64,000 nucleotides of DNA from Pseudomonadota bacterium (GCA_018241405.1 JAFEDY010000001.1:62001-126000), one strand, 5' to 3'; counted from the stretch's first letter, positions 1-8,545 are shown. Notes: generated by a model from the letters alone, not told the origin. Numbers and translations are program-made.

Positions 1-77
1 GACGGCGGCTCGGCGCGCGCCGCCCGTGCGCCCTGGCCTGACGCGGCGGCGGATGGAATGGGCAAGGTGCTTGACAC
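1..77 (-). CDS. pstC: Start of phosphate ABC transporter permease PstC (partial)
   Basis: An open frame begins with GTG (complement of 75-77), 43 bases after the pstS stop, and runs off the left edge of the window. Only about 25 codons are visible, a Ser/Pro/Ala/Arg-rich cytoplasmic tail of the kind PstC proteins carry before their first membrane helix. Calling it pstC rests on gene order (pstS is normally followed by pstC, pstA, pstB) and not on conserved residues, none of which are in view. No strong ribosome site is seen before the GTG, so the start is tentative. Confidence 0.45.
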   Translation of the reverse strand, partial: MSSTLPIPSAAASGQGARAARAEPP

Positions 78-120
78 TTTGTCTCGTGCTCGGTTGGTTG
101 GAAAAAGCCGCCTGTGATGC

Positions 121-1161
121 CTACTTCAGAGCGACCGGCTTGCCGGCGCCATCCCTGATGTCACCCCAGGCCTTGTAGATCAGGTTCTTCACGCTGTCGG
201 GCATGGGTACATAGTCCAGGTCGTCGGCGGTCTTGTCGCCGGTCTTGTAGGCCCACTCGAAGAACTTCAGCACCGTGGCGGCCTGCACCGGCTTGTCCTG
301 GTTCTTGTGCATCAGGATGTAGGTAGCGGTGGTGATGGGCCAGGACGCATCGCCCGGCTTGTTGTTCAGCACCTGGTAGAACGACCTGGCCCAGTCGGCG
401 CCCGCGGCGGCGGCCTTGAAGTTGTCGTCGCCGGGGCTGACGAACTTGCCGGCGGCGTTCTGCATCTGCACATAGGTCATCTTGTTCTGCTTGACGTAGG
501 CGTACTCGACGTAGCCAATCGAGTTGGGCAGGCGGCCCACGAAGGCGGCCACGCCCTCGTTGCCCTTGCCGCCCGCGCCCGTGGGCCAGTTGACGGCCGT
601 GCCCTCGCCCACCTTGGACTTCCACTCGGGACTCACCTGGCTCAGGTAGTTGGTGAAGGCGTTGGTGGTGCCGGAGCCGTCGGCACGCCGCACCGGGGCT
701 ATTGTTGCGTCAGGCAGCTTCACGCCGGGGTTCAGCGCGGCGATGGCGGGGTCGTTCCACTTGGCGATCTTGCCCAGGAAGATGTCACCCAGCACGGGGC
801 CGGAGAGCCTGAGCTCACCGGGCTTGACGCCGGCGATATTCACCACCGGGATCACGCCGCCCACCACGGTGGGAAACTGCACCAGGCCCTTCTTGGCCAG
901 TTCCTCGTCGGTCAGAGGCGCGTCGGAGGCGCCGAAGTCCACGGTCTTGGCGTCGATCTGCTTGATGCCGGCGCTGGAGCCCACGGACTGGTAGTTGATC
1001 TTTGCGCCCGTGGCCTTGTGGTAGTCGGCCGCCCATTTGGCGTACAGCGGCGCGGGGAAGCTGGCGCCGGCACCGGTGGCCTCCTGCTGCGCCCAGGCGC
1101 AAGAGTAGGCCCCCATGGCCACCACACCAGACACCAGAACCCGAATCGCGGAAAGTTTCAT
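121..1161 (-). CDS. pstS: Phosphate-binding periplasmic protein PstS
   Basis: Periplasmic receptor that captures orthophosphate and hands it to the PstCAB ABC transporter. The 346-residue protein begins with a signal peptide (basic MKLSAIR, hydrophobic stretch, cleavage near AWA-QQ). The mature part starts with the family hallmark TGAGASFPAPLYAKW, followed by SVGSSAGIKQI and DFGASDAPL, which contribute phosphate-binding Ser/Asp groups, and later RRADGSGTTNAFTNYL, the second phosphate-contact loop. Length is typical for PstS. It is divergent from ppx, and a good Pho box (1214-1231) with a TAGAGT-like -10 element ten bases downstream precedes it, so induction by PhoB under phosphate starvation is expected. 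Confidence 0.97.
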   Translation of the reverse strand: MKLSAIRVLVSGVVAMGAYSCAWAQQEATGAGASFPAPLYAKWAADYHKATGAKINYQSVGSSAGIKQIDAKTVDFGASDAPLTDEELAKKGLVQFPTVVGGVIPVVNIAGVKPGELRLSGPVLGDIFLGKIAKWNDPAIAALNPGVKLPDATIAPVRRADGSGTTNAFTNYLSQVSPEWKSKVGEGTAVNWPTGAGGKGNEGVAAFVGRLPNSIGYVEYAYVKQNKMTYVQMQNAAGKFVSPGDDNFKAAAAGADWARSFYQVLNNKPGDASWPITTATYILMHKNQDKPVQAATVLKFFEWAYKTGDKTADDLDYVPMPDSVKNLIYKAWGDIRDGAGKPVALK

Positions 1162-1213
1162 GAAAGAGACCTTATGGTTGAAGAACTCGATGCCGTCACT
1201 CTAGGAGCGGTTT

Positions 1214-1231
1214 GTGACACCCACATGACAG
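1214..1231 (-). promoter_or_regulatory. Pho box upstream of pstS
   Basis: Read on the minus strand the site is CTGTCAT-GTGG-GTGTCAC: two 7-base PhoB half-sites spaced by 4, an 11-bp repeat period. This matches the classical Pho box CTGTCAT-N4-CTGTCAT closely. A TAGAGT -10-like hexamer (1198-1203) follows at the usual distance, where the box replaces a -35 element. PhoB binding is inferred, not shown. Confidence 0.8.
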
Positions 1232-1267
1232 ACGCGCTGGGCGGCGGAACCGCACCCTGTGCGACCG

Positions 1268-1285
1268 CGTCACACAACAGTCACG
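1268..1285 (+). promoter_or_regulatory. Second Pho-box-like repeat, facing ppx
   Basis: CGTCACA-CAAC-AGTCACG has two GTCAC cores exactly 11 bp apart, the spacing of PhoB half-sites, on the strand that reads into ppx. It is weaker than the pstS box because the leading CT of each half-site is lost. A poor -10 (TACCCT, 1295-1300) lies nine bases downstream. It might serve ppx, or add PhoB contacts for pstS. Confidence 0.5.
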
Positions 1286-1341
1286 CAAGCCGCGTACCCT
1301 CCGGGTGCAGCTGCTATGCTGCGCCGCTCAAAAATCTACAC

Positions 1342-2838
1342 ATGGCGTGCATTCAAATGCAAGACGGAACATTGCTCGCGGCGGTGGATCTGGGATCCAA
1401 CAGCTTTCGCCTCGAAATTGGTCGCCTGGAGCAAGGGCAGATTCACCGCGTTGAATATCTCAAGGAAACGGTGCGCCAGGGCGGTGGTCTAGATGCAGAC
1501 CGCAACCTGACGCCGGAGGCCATGCAGCGCGGCTGGGACTGTCTGGCCCGGTTCGCAGAGCGCCTTGCGGGCTTTGCGCGCCACCATGTGCGCGCCGTGG
1601 CCACGCAGACCCTGCGCGAGGCGCGCAACCGCGAGGATTTCATCACACGCGGCAGCGAGATCCTGGGCTTTCCCATCGACATCGTTTCCGGGCCCGAGGA
1701 GGCACGGCTCATCTACCAGGGTGTCTCACGCCTGTTGCCGCAGTCGGACGAACGACGCCTGGTGGTGGACATCGGCGGCCGTTCGACCGAACTGATCCTG
1801 GGGCAGCGTTTCACGCCAGCAACCGTGGCGTCGTACCGCGTGGGCAGCGTTGCCTGGTCTGCGCGCTACTTCGCCGACGGCGCGCTCACGCTGCAGGCCT
1901 TTGAGTCGGCCGAGACCGCTGCCAAGGCCGTGCTGGACGAGGCCGTCGACAGCTACCGGCGCAACGCCTGGGATGTGGCCTATGGCTCCTCGGGCACAGT
2001 GGGCGCCGTCGGTACCATTCTTGCCGCCTTAGGGGGAGAGGAAGGCGTGATCCGGCGCGATGGCCTGGACTGGCTGCGGGAGCAGTTGCTGCGCGCCCGC
2101 CATGTCGATCGCCTGCGCCTGGATGGACTCAAGGACGATCGCCGCGCCGTGATAGGCGGTGGCGTGAGCATCGTGCGAGCCATCTTCGAACTCTTGAACA
2201 TAGAGAGAATGACCGTCGCCCAGGGTGCGTTGCGCCAGGGCGCTCTCTACGATCTGCTCGACCGCGAGCAACCGGACACCGACCTGCGCTCGGACAGCGT
2301 GCGCGCCCTCATGCAGCGCTTCGCGGTGGACCACAACCACGCCGAGCGCGTCGCACGGCTGGCCTGCCACCTCTTCCGGGACGCCGCCCCACCCGACAGC
2401 GAGAGCGCCGCACGCAGGCTCGATTGGGCGGCGCGCCTGCATGAGATCGGTTGCCGCATCTCGCACAGCGACTATCACCATCACGGCGCCTACATCCTCG
2501 ACCACACCGACGCGGCCGGCTTCGCCCTGCACGAACTGCACCGCCTGAGCCTGCTGGTGCTGGGGCACCGCGGAAAGCTGCGCAAGCTGCAGGCCAGCGA
2601 CCTGGACGACCCGGTGCTTGCGCTGCAGCTCATGTGCTTGCGCGCCGCGGTGACCCTGTGCCATGCACGCCGCGCGCCCGACGTGGAAGGCATCACGCTG
2701 CGCCTGGAGGGCCGCCGCTGCATCGTGCAATCGCGCCAGGGCTGGTCGGCAAGCTACCCCCAATCCGCACATCTGCTGCGCGAGGAAGGCGGCGCCTGGC
2801 AGAAGACGCCATGGGATTTCGTGGCCGATCTTTCGTGA
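1342..2838 (+). CDS. ppx: Exopolyphosphatase (Ppx/GppA family)
   Basis: Releases orthophosphate processively from the ends of polyphosphate; some family members also hydrolyse pppGpp. The 498-residue protein shows the ASKHA phosphate-binding motif AVDLGSNSFRL near residues 14-24, a central VVDIGGRSTELIL (about 140-153) and GSSGTVGAVG (about 214-224), followed by a long helical C-terminal half with His-rich HD-like segments (SDYHHHGAY). Length matches the Ppx class. The open frame extends far upstream, but family homology begins at the ATG of 1342; an alternative ATG at 1357 would lose five residues. Its neighbours pstS, sixA and ppk fit a phosphate/polyphosphate role. Confidence 0.95.
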   Translation: MACIQMQDGTLLAAVDLGSNSFRLEIGRLEQGQIHRVEYLKETVRQGGGLDADRNLTPEAMQRGWDCLARFAERLAGFARHHVRAVATQTLREARNREDFITRGSEILGFPIDIVSGPEEARLIYQGVSRLLPQSDERRLVVDIGGRSTELILGQRFTPATVASYRVGSVAWSARYFADGALTLQAFESAETAAKAVLDEAVDSYRRNAWDVAYGSSGTVGAVGTILAALGGEEGVIRRDGLDWLREQLLRARHVDRLRLDGLKDDRRAVIGGGVSIVRAIFELLNIERMTVAQGALRQGALYDLLDREQPDTDLRSDSVRALMQRFAVDHNHAERVARLACHLFRDAAPPDSESAARRLDWAARLHEIGCRISHSDYHHHGAYILDHTDAAGFALHELHRLSLLVLGHRGKLRKLQASDLDDPVLALQLMCLRAAVTLCHARRAPDVEGITLRLEGRRCIVQSRQGWSASYPQSAHLLREEGGAWQKTPWDFVADLS

Positions 2839-2863
2839 GCAGGGCATGAAACACCGGAAAACG

Positions 2864-2880
2864 ATATAAACTGTTTATAT
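2864..2880. promoter_or_regulatory. AT-rich 17-bp perfect palindrome before the RHH-like gene
   Basis: ATATAAAC-T-GTTTATAT has 8-bp perfect arms around one base, in a GC-rich neighbourhood, ending 20 bases before the start codon at 2901. It contains TATAAA-type -10 sequences, so an operator overlapping the promoter is plausible. The downstream gene encodes a putative DNA-binding protein, making autoregulation the simplest reading (inference). Confidence 0.5.
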
Positions 2881-2900
2881 TATTTATTCCTAGGCTCGCC

Positions 2901-3314
2901 ATGTCCGCAACACGCACCCTCGCCGCCAAAACAACTGATACACAACTCCAGGTGGAGGCTGCCACGCCCGCCGTGGGCTCCAAGGCCAAGGCTGGCCCTA
3001 CCCCCAGGAAGCCATCCACACGGGGCGGCAAACCAGTCCCCAAGACGCAGGCCGCCGTAGCTGCTGCTGACAAGGATGCGAAGGCCAAGAAGCCCAAGCT
3101 GGTGCGCGACAGCTTCACCATCCCGAAAGATGAATACGCAGTCATCGAGAGCCTGAAGCAGCGCACGGCCAGGCTGTCCTTGCCCGCCAAGAAGAGCGAG
3201 CTGCTGCGCGCCGGCCTGAAACTGCTGGCAGCGCTGGACGATGCTGCGCTGCGCCAGGCCATGCAGACGGTGCCGACCATCAAGACCGGCCGCCCCAAGG
3301 CCGACAAGAAGTAA
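2901..3314 (+). CDS. Small basic protein with putative ribbon-helix-helix-like C-terminus
   Basis: A 137-residue protein in two parts. Residues 1-65 are low-complexity and rich in Lys, Ala, Pro and Thr, like histone-H1-type or nucleoid-protein tails. Residues 66-120 are ordered: KLVRDSFTIPKDEYAVIESL, then a Ser/Leu-rich linker and KKSELLRAGLKLLAAL, which reads as the beta-strand and two helices of a ribbon-helix-helix DNA-binding fold. I do not recognise a named family. It lies between ppx and sixA, directly behind an AT-rich palindrome that could be its own operator. Function unknown; a nucleoid-associated or local regulatory protein is inferred. Confidence 0.75.
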   Translation: MSATRTLAAKTTDTQLQVEAATPAVGSKAKAGPTPRKPSTRGGKPVPKTQAAVAAADKDAKAKKPKLVRDSFTIPKDEYAVIESLKQRTARLSLPAKKSELLRAGLKLLAALDDAALRQAMQTVPTIKTGRPKADKK

Positions 3315-3330
3315 GTGTTCCGGGCGCCCG

Positions 3331-3795
3331 CTAAAGATAGTCCGGCGACTGCACCGCCAGCAGGATGGTCTCGCTGGCCTCCGGCCGCTGGCGATGCCTG
3401 AGCCACCACACCGCCCCCTTGCGGATGGAGCAATCCTGCGAGTGCAGGCCCAGCAAGCGCGCCACCGTCTGGCCCAGCATGGGCTGGTGACCCACGACGA
3501 GCACCGCACCGCGTGCGCCGGGCCACTGGGCGAGTCCCAGCAGATCATCGGGGCCGCCGCCCGGCAGCAGCTCGGCCCGCAGCTTGTACCTGCGTCCAAG
3601 CGCCCGCGCCGTCTGCTCGGTGCGGCGCGTGGGGCTGGTCAGCACGCGCAGGCCCTCGGGCAGCTGGCGATCCAGCCAGACAGCCATGCGCGCCGCCTGC
3701 TTCTCGCCGCGGCGCGTCAGTGGCCGCTCCAGATCGTCGCCGGTCGCGGTAAGGTCTTCCGCCTCGGCGTGACGCCAGAGTATGAGGTCCATCAT
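3331..3795 (-). CDS. sixA: Phosphohistidine phosphatase SixA
   Basis: Member of the histidine phosphatase (phosphoglycerate mutase-like) superfamily; SixA removes phosphate from phosphohistidine in signalling or phosphotransfer proteins. The 154-residue protein starts MMDLILWRHAEAED, with the catalytic Arg-His at residues 8-9, and has the second catalytic His in VVGHQPMLGQTVA. Length agrees with SixA. The start at 3795 forms an ATGA overlap with the ppk stop, indicating translational coupling; ATG at 3792 is the only close alternative. Upstream in-frame sequence belongs to the ppk region and lacks homology. Co-transcription with ppk links it to polyphosphate metabolism, though its target is unknown. 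Confidence 0.93.
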   Translation of the reverse strand: MMDLILWRHAEAEDLTATGDDLERPLTRRGEKQAARMAVWLDRQLPEGLRVLTSPTRRTEQTARALGRRYKLRAELLPGGGPDDLLGLAQWPGARGAVLVVGHQPMLGQTVARLLGLHSQDCSIRKGAVWWLRHRQRPEASETILLAVQSPDYL

Positions 3796-5972
3796 GCGTC
3801 GACCTTCTGCGGCCGAGCAGCACCGCCCAGCGTCACGGGCGCATAGCGCGCCATGAGCGCATTCTGGGCACCCGTGCCGTCCAGCGCCCCGGGAGCGCGG
3901 GAGTAGCTGCCGCCGGGCTCCAGGCTCCAGGCGTCCCGGTCGTCGTGCAGGTAGGCAACCAGGCACTCATCGATGATGCGCTGGCGCAGTTTCTTGTCGG
4001 TGACGGGCCATGCCAGTTCCACGCGGCGCAGCATGTTACGGTTCATCCAGTCGGCGCTGGACAGGTACAGGTCCTCCTGCGCACCGCTGCCGAAATAGAA
4101 CACGCGCGTGTGCTCCAGAAAACGCCCGATGACCGAGCGCACGCGGATGTTGTCGGTCACCCCCGGCACCCGGGCCGGCAGTATGCAGGCGCCGCGCACG
4201 ATGAGGTCCACGCGGGCTCCGCGCTGCGCGGCGCGCAAGAGCGCGTGCATCAGATCCTCATCGGTCAGCGCATTCATCTTCGCCACGATGCGGCCGCCCT
4301 CTCCCCGCTCGGCCGCTCGGCCCACCGCGTCTATCTTGTCGAGCAGGAACTGGTGCAGCCCAAACGGCGCCATCACAAGCTGACGCAGCCTGGGCACACG
4401 GTTCTGGTTGGCCAAGTGGTCGAATACCGCATCCATGTCGGCGGTGAGTTCCGCGTTTGCCGTAAGGTAGCTGAGGTCGGTGTACAGGCGCGCGGTGCGC
4501 GGGTTGTAGTTGCCGGTGGACAGGTGACCGTAGCGCCGCAGCCGCCCACCCTCGCGCCGCGTCACCAGCAGCATCTTCGCATGGGTCTTGAGTCCGACGA
4601 CGCCGTAAACCACCTGGGCACCGATCGACTCCAGCGCCTCGGCCCAGTTGATGTTGGCCTCTTCGTCGAAGCGTGCCTTGAGCTCCACCACGACCGTCAC
4701 CTCCTTGCCGCGGCGCACCGCCTCACGCAGCAGTTCCATGAGTTCGGAGTCCGCACCGGTACGGTAGATGGTTTGCTTGATGGCCAGCACCTGGGGATCA
4801 TTCACCGCCTCGCGCAGGAAGGCCACCACACCCTCGAAGCTCTCAAACGGCTGGTGAATGAGCAAGTCGCGCCGGCGCATATCGGCCATGATGGACGCAC
4901 TGCGCGACAGCCGCTGCGGCCACGCCGGGCGCCACGGCGGAAACAACAGTTCCGGCTCGTTGATGAGATCCACCATTTGCACCAGCCGCACCAGGTTGAC
5001 CGGCCCATGCACGCGATACAGCGCCGCGGAAGGCAAGCCGAACTGCGTCTGCAAAAAATCCGCCAGGAAGTTCGAACAGCCGGACGACACCTCCAGTCGG
5101 ACGGCCTGTCCGTAGTGGCGGTGCTGCAGGCCCTGGCGCAGCGCGGTGCGCAGGTTGCGCACATCTTCCTCGTCCACCGCCAGATCCGAGTGACGGGTCA
5201 CGCGGAACTGCGAGAACTCGCACACCTGGCGCCCAGGAAACAGTTCGGCCAGATGCGTGCGGATGATGCTGGACAGGCTGACAAACTTCATGCCCTTGGG
5301 CGCGACCTGCTGCGGCAGCCGCATGATGCGCGGCAGCACGCGTGGCACCTTGACGATGGCGATCTCGTTTTCACGCCCGAAGGCATCGCCACCGCGCAGG
5401 CGGACGATAAAGTTCAGGGACTTGTTTGCCACCTGGGGAAACGGATGGGCCGGATCCAGCCCCACGGGGATCAAGAGCGGTCTGACCTCGCGCTGAAAAT
5501 ACGCGCGCACCCAGCGCCGCTGCGCCCCCGTGCGTTCGCCGTGGGACAGGATGCGTATGCCGTGCGCCGCAAAGGCCGGGGTCAGCGCATCGTTGTACAA
5601 CGCATACTGGCGAACCACCAGATCAAGGGCCTTGACGGCCAAGACCTCGAAGGATTGGAGGCTGTAGCCCTCCTTGGCGTCTCCGCCGTCGGCCGCCGCC
5701 AGATGGGCCGCGGCCCGCACCTCGAAAAATTCATCGAGGTTGGACGACACAATGCACAGGTAGCGCAGGCGCTCAAGCAGCGGCACATCCTCGCGTATAG
5801 CCCAGTCGAGCACGCGCTCATTGAACGCCAGGATGCTGTGGTCGCGGTCAAGCGGGCGAATCGGAGCGACGGGGGGCAATGCCTCGCCGTCGGCGTACGC
5901 GATCGCCGGCTCTTCGATCTGCTTATCCAATGCATGGTCAACAAGGACAGACGACGGCTGGAAGGGGGGCAT
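3792..5972 (-). CDS. ppk: Polyphosphate kinase 1
   Basis: Reversibly polymerises the gamma-phosphate of ATP into polyphosphate. The 726-residue protein shows the N-terminal and head domains (LDRDHSILAFNERVLDWA; LRYLCIVSSNLDEFFEVRAA) and two catalytic C-terminal domains. The autophosphorylated His is in VGLKTHAKMLLV at about residue 464, and the second conserved His is in GRFLEHTRVFYF at about residue 621, matching His435 and His592 of the E. coli enzyme. The ATG at 5972 is preferred; the frame stays open 23 codons upstream, but that stretch runs towards the Pho box. No clear Shine-Dalgarno is seen. sixA overlaps its stop. A Pho box 46 bp upstream suggests phosphate control. Confidence 0.97.
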   Translation of the reverse strand: MPPFQPSSVLVDHALDKQIEEPAIAYADGEALPPVAPIRPLDRDHSILAFNERVLDWAIREDVPLLERLRYLCIVSSNLDEFFEVRAAAHLAAADGGDAKEGYSLQSFEVLAVKALDLVVRQYALYNDALTPAFAAHGIRILSHGERTGAQRRWVRAYFQREVRPLLIPVGLDPAHPFPQVANKSLNFIVRLRGGDAFGRENEIAIVKVPRVLPRIMRLPQQVAPKGMKFVSLSSIIRTHLAELFPGRQVCEFSQFRVTRHSDLAVDEEDVRNLRTALRQGLQHRHYGQAVRLEVSSGCSNFLADFLQTQFGLPSAALYRVHGPVNLVRLVQMVDLINEPELLFPPWRPAWPQRLSRSASIMADMRRRDLLIHQPFESFEGVVAFLREAVNDPQVLAIKQTIYRTGADSELMELLREAVRRGKEVTVVVELKARFDEEANINWAEALESIGAQVVYGVVGLKTHAKMLLVTRREGGRLRRYGHLSTGNYNPRTARLYTDLSYLTANAELTADMDAVFDHLANQNRVPRLRQLVMAPFGLHQFLLDKIDAVGRAAERGEGGRIVAKMNALTDEDLMHALLRAAQRGARVDLIVRGACILPARVPGVTDNIRVRSVIGRFLEHTRVFYFGSGAQEDLYLSSADWMNRNMLRRVELAWPVTDKKLRQRIIDECLVAYLHDDRDAWSLEPGGSYSRAPGALDGTGAQNALMARYAPVTLGGAARPQKVDA

Positions 5973-6017
5973 GAATTCAAGCGGATGAAAAATTGCCACC
6001 CAGTATTGAGCCCTCCG

Positions 6018-6035
6018 GTGACAACTTCGTGACAG
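6018..6035 (-). promoter_or_regulatory. Pho box upstream of ppk
   Basis: On the minus strand the site reads CTGTCAC-GAAG-TTGTCAC: two 7-base half-sites with a 4-base spacer, 46 bp before the ppk start. AATACT, about ten bases downstream, could be the -10. This is as close to consensus as the pstS box. PhoB control of ppk is known in other bacteria; here it is inferred from the motif. Confidence 0.7.
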
Positions 6036-6058
6036 GCCCATCCTTCACTTCCGGCCTG

Positions 6059-6360
6059 TCAGGCGCGTCCCAGAAGGCTCAAGTAGCGATAGCCCATGAT
6101 CAGGTCCGGTGGTTGCACCGCCAGGCGGCGGTCCAGTTGATCCACCGGCAAGGCCGGGCGCAGCAGCACGCGGTATTCGATCGAGGCGAGGCGCGTCCTG
6201 CGCAGCTGATGCCAAATGCTTGCAGCCACGTCGCCGCACACATTTACCTTCATGCAGCATGGGAATGCTGGCGCAGCCCACCATGGTGTCAAGGCGGTTG
6301 CGCACCATGACGTCGGCCAGAGCCCCCCACGGAGCAAGGATCGCGACCATGTCGATCGAC
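6059..6360 (-). pseudogene. Frameshifted remnant of a GNAT-type N-acyltransferase (hemolysin/OlsB-like)
   Basis: Two minus-strand frames together resemble the C-terminal part of COG3176-type acyltransferases. One frame gives ILAPWGALADVMVRNRLDTM then VGCASIPMLHEG. The next frame continues with DVAASIWHQLRRTRLASIEY, then RVLLRPALPVDQLDRRLAV and PPDLIMGYRYLSLLG before a stop at 6059. A one-base shift near 6240 separates the halves, and the N-terminal part is missing. The order of motifs (GCASIPM, AASIW, IEYRVRP-like, LIKGYL-like) is what I recall for this family; the assignment is from memory of family patterns. No further gene is evident from about 6360 to 6530. Confidence 0.5.
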
Positions 6361-6529
6361 CGAGTTCCCGGTTACCCGCGGTGGTTGCCTATAAGCAGAG
6401 GCAGCTGAGGGTGCTCGAGCATCTTGCGCTCAATCAGGCGCGGGAACGCGTGGAGTCCTTCCCCGAGGTCTTTTTCACGTCGCGTCCTTCAGCTTCGATT
6501 CCAGCAATCGCCCCGGGAAGAAGCGAAGC

Positions 6530-6556
6530 GGCGAGCGGCTCGTTTCTCCGCTCGCC
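6530..6556 (-). terminator. Hairpin after ppiD
   Basis: GGCGAGCGG and CCGCTCGCC form a perfect 9-bp stem with a 9-base loop, starting eight bases past the ppiD stop codon. The following bases on the minus strand are not a T run, so it is at best a weak intrinsic terminator or an mRNA 3'-end-stabilising hairpin. Confidence 0.5.
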
Positions 6557-6563
6557 AAGCAGA

Positions 6564-8486
6564 TCAGCCTTGTGATTCGCTCTGCGCCACCGGACGCGGC
6601 GCCTTGATCTGCACCTTGAAGCGCTGCTTGAGCAGTTCGTAGTACGCCTGCGCCTCGGCCGAGGCCCAGAGTTGCAGATACTGTTGGCGTTCCACACGTG
6701 CAGCGGCAGCGTCGGCCGCGTCGCGCGGGACGATGCGGTTGACCTTGACCACGGCATAGCCCTGCCCCGCAAGGTCCACGCCGACCAAGGCAGGCAGCTT
6801 GTCGGTGGGTGCCTGCAGGGCCGCATCGACCACGGCGCGCGGCTGGTCCTGGAGGCGATCACGCGCCACCGTCAGCGCTGCGGAAAGGCCTGAGGCACTA
6901 TCGGGGTTGGCCTTCCAAGCCGCCAGCTTGGTCTGGCCCTCCTGGCGCGCCAGTTCTGCGGATTTGTCTGCGACATACAGCGAACGCGCCTGCTCGCGCG
7001 CCTTCTCCAGGGGCAGTGTCATGGCGGGCTGGTAGGCGGTAACGCGACCGGCGACCATGGCGCTGTTGCCGATCTCAATGGCCTCGGTGTTGCGCTTGTT
7101 CTGCAGCGTGTCCGGCTGGAACAGCGCCTCCAGGAAGCGCGCGCTGGCCAATGCACCCTCGGCGCCCGGAGCCGGCATGCGCGTTACGCCGGTCGCAGTA
7201 CGAATCTTGAGCTTGAGCTTGTCGGCCACGGGCTGCAGGCTGTCGGGTTGCTCGTAGACCATGTTGGTAAAGGTCTCCGCCACCTCGGCGAACTTGCGCT
7301 GCGCCTGCTGCTGCTTGAGCTCGGCCTCCAGCGATGGACGCAGCTCCTCAAAGCTCGGCTGGCGCGGCGCCTTGATGTCGGTCAGCATGATGATGTGGTA
7401 GCCGAAGTCGGATTTCACCAGGTCGCTGATTTCGCCCTTCTTCAGTGAGAACGCCGCGTCTTCGAAAGGCTTGACCATGGAGCCTCGGGCGAAGAATCCC
7501 AGATCCCCGCCGGAGGCGGCCGATCCGGGGTCCTGCGACTCCTTCTTGGCGATCTCGGCGAAGCGGCCCGGCGCCTTGCGCACCTCGGCCAGCAGTTCCT
7601 CCGCCTTGGCCTGGGCCTTTTCGCGCTCGGCAGCGGAGGCGTCCTTGGGCACGCTGATCAGGATATGGCTGGCGCGGCGCTCCTCCTTGCCGGACAGGCG
7701 GCTCAGGTTTTCCTTGTAATAGGTGCGCACATCGTCTTCATTGAGCGAAATGCCGGCCTTCACCGCATTCAGATCCAGCACCACGTACTCCACCGAAGCC
7801 TGTTCGGCCTGCTGGAACTTGGCGGGATGGGCCTTGTAATAGGCCTCAAGGTCGGCATCCGTGACCGTGACCTTGGAGACGAAGGCAGCAGGGCTGAAGC
7901 GCTCAACCTGGATTTCGCGGCGTTGGAAAATGGCGTCTAGCGCGAGCTTGGCTTGCGCGGGGCCGGCAAACGCCGAAGAAAGGACGCTGCCCATGACCTG
8001 GCTGACCGAAATATCGTGGCGCATGCGCGCCTCCAGACCTTCCGGGGTCAGCCCCTGGGAGGCTGCCAGGGCACGGTAGGCCTCGGCGTCCAGCGTGCCG
8101 TCGGGGCGCTTGAGCGCGGCAATCTGCGGAATGCTTTGCAGCTCGCGTGCCAGGCGCGCATCACTGGTCAGCATGTGCATCTTCTGCGCAGCGACCTGCA
8201 GCACGCGGTCACGCACCAGGCGCTCCAGCGTGGCGTAGCGCGCCTGCGGCGAATCGAGCAGCTTGGCGTCAATGCCCGGCGACTGCGCACGCATGCGGTC
8301 GCTTTCCACACGGTGCGCGTTGTCCCAGTCAGTCTGGGTGATGTCCTTGCCATCGACCCGCGCCACCACGGGGCTGCCGCCACTGAAGTAGTTGCGGTCT
8401 ATCCCTACGAGAATGAATGAGGGGATGATCAGCAAGAACAGCAAGCCCATCACCCACTTGGTGTGCTTGCGGATGGATTCCAACAT
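6564..8486 (-). CDS. ppiD: Membrane-anchored periplasmic peptidyl-prolyl isomerase/chaperone PpiD
   Basis: Helps newly exported outer-membrane and periplasmic proteins fold near the Sec translocon. The 640-residue protein has a short cytoplasmic start ([11 protein letters not shown]) and one membrane anchor (about 12-30, [18 protein letters not shown]). A SurA_N-like chaperone region follows to about 240, then a parvulin-type rotamase domain around residues 265-365 ([42 protein letters not shown]), and a C-terminal chaperone-like region. Length is normal. The relic of a tRNA-Val and its terminator upstream fits the order hupB-tRNA-ppiD that I recall from betaproteobacteria, here interrupted. 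Confidence 0.95.
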   Translation of the reverse strand: MLESIRKHTKWVMGLLFLLIIPSFILVGIDRNYFSGGSPVVARVDGKDITQTDWDNAHRVESDRMRAQSPGIDAKLLDSPQARYATLERLVRDRVLQVAAQKMHMLTSDARLARELQSIPQIAALKRPDGTLDAEAYRALAASQGLTPEGLEARMRHDISVSQVMGSVLSSAFAGPAQAKLALDAIFQRREIQVERFSPAAFVSKVTVTDADLEAYYKAHPAKFQQAEQASVEYVVLDLNAVKAGISLNEDDVRTYYKENLSRLSGKEERRASHILISVPKDASAAEREKAQAKAEELLAEVRKAPGRFAEIAKKESQDPGSAASGGDLGFFARGSMVKPFEDAAFSLKKGEISDLVKSDFGYHIIMLTDIKAPRQPSFEELRPSLEAELKQQQAQRKFAEVAETFTNMVYEQPDSLQPVADKLKLKIRTATGVTRMPAPGAEGALASARFLEALFQPDTLQNKRNTEAIEIGNSAMVAGRVTAYQPAMTLPLEKAREQARSLYVADKSAELARQEGQTKLAAWKANPDSASGLSAALTVARDRLQDQPRAVVDAALQAPTDKLPALVGVDLAGQGYAVVKVNRIVPRDAADAAAARVERQQYLQLWASAEAQAYYELLKQRFKVQIKAPRPVAQSESQG

Positions 8487-8513
8487 GGTCGATCTTTCAA
8501 CGGCTGCAAAAGA

Positions 8514-8537
8514 AAAGGCGAACTTGCGTTCGCCTTT
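8514..8537 (-). terminator. Intrinsic terminator behind the tRNA-Val relic
   Basis: AAAGGCGAAC-TTGC-GTTCGCCTTT is a perfect 10-bp stem with a 4-base loop; on the minus strand it is followed by a TTTTCTTTT-type tail. It lies directly after the tRNA 3' end and before ppiD, so it is most likely the original terminator of the tRNA transcript. It would insulate ppiD from transcription arriving from the relic zone. Confidence 0.8.
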
Positions 8538-8545
8538 GTCTGGGG

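Noticed and set aside
307..1341. Long plus-strand extension upstream of ppx, antisense to pstS.
   Set aside because: The segment opposes a clear pstS gene and contains the divergent promoter region; Ppx homology begins only at 1342.
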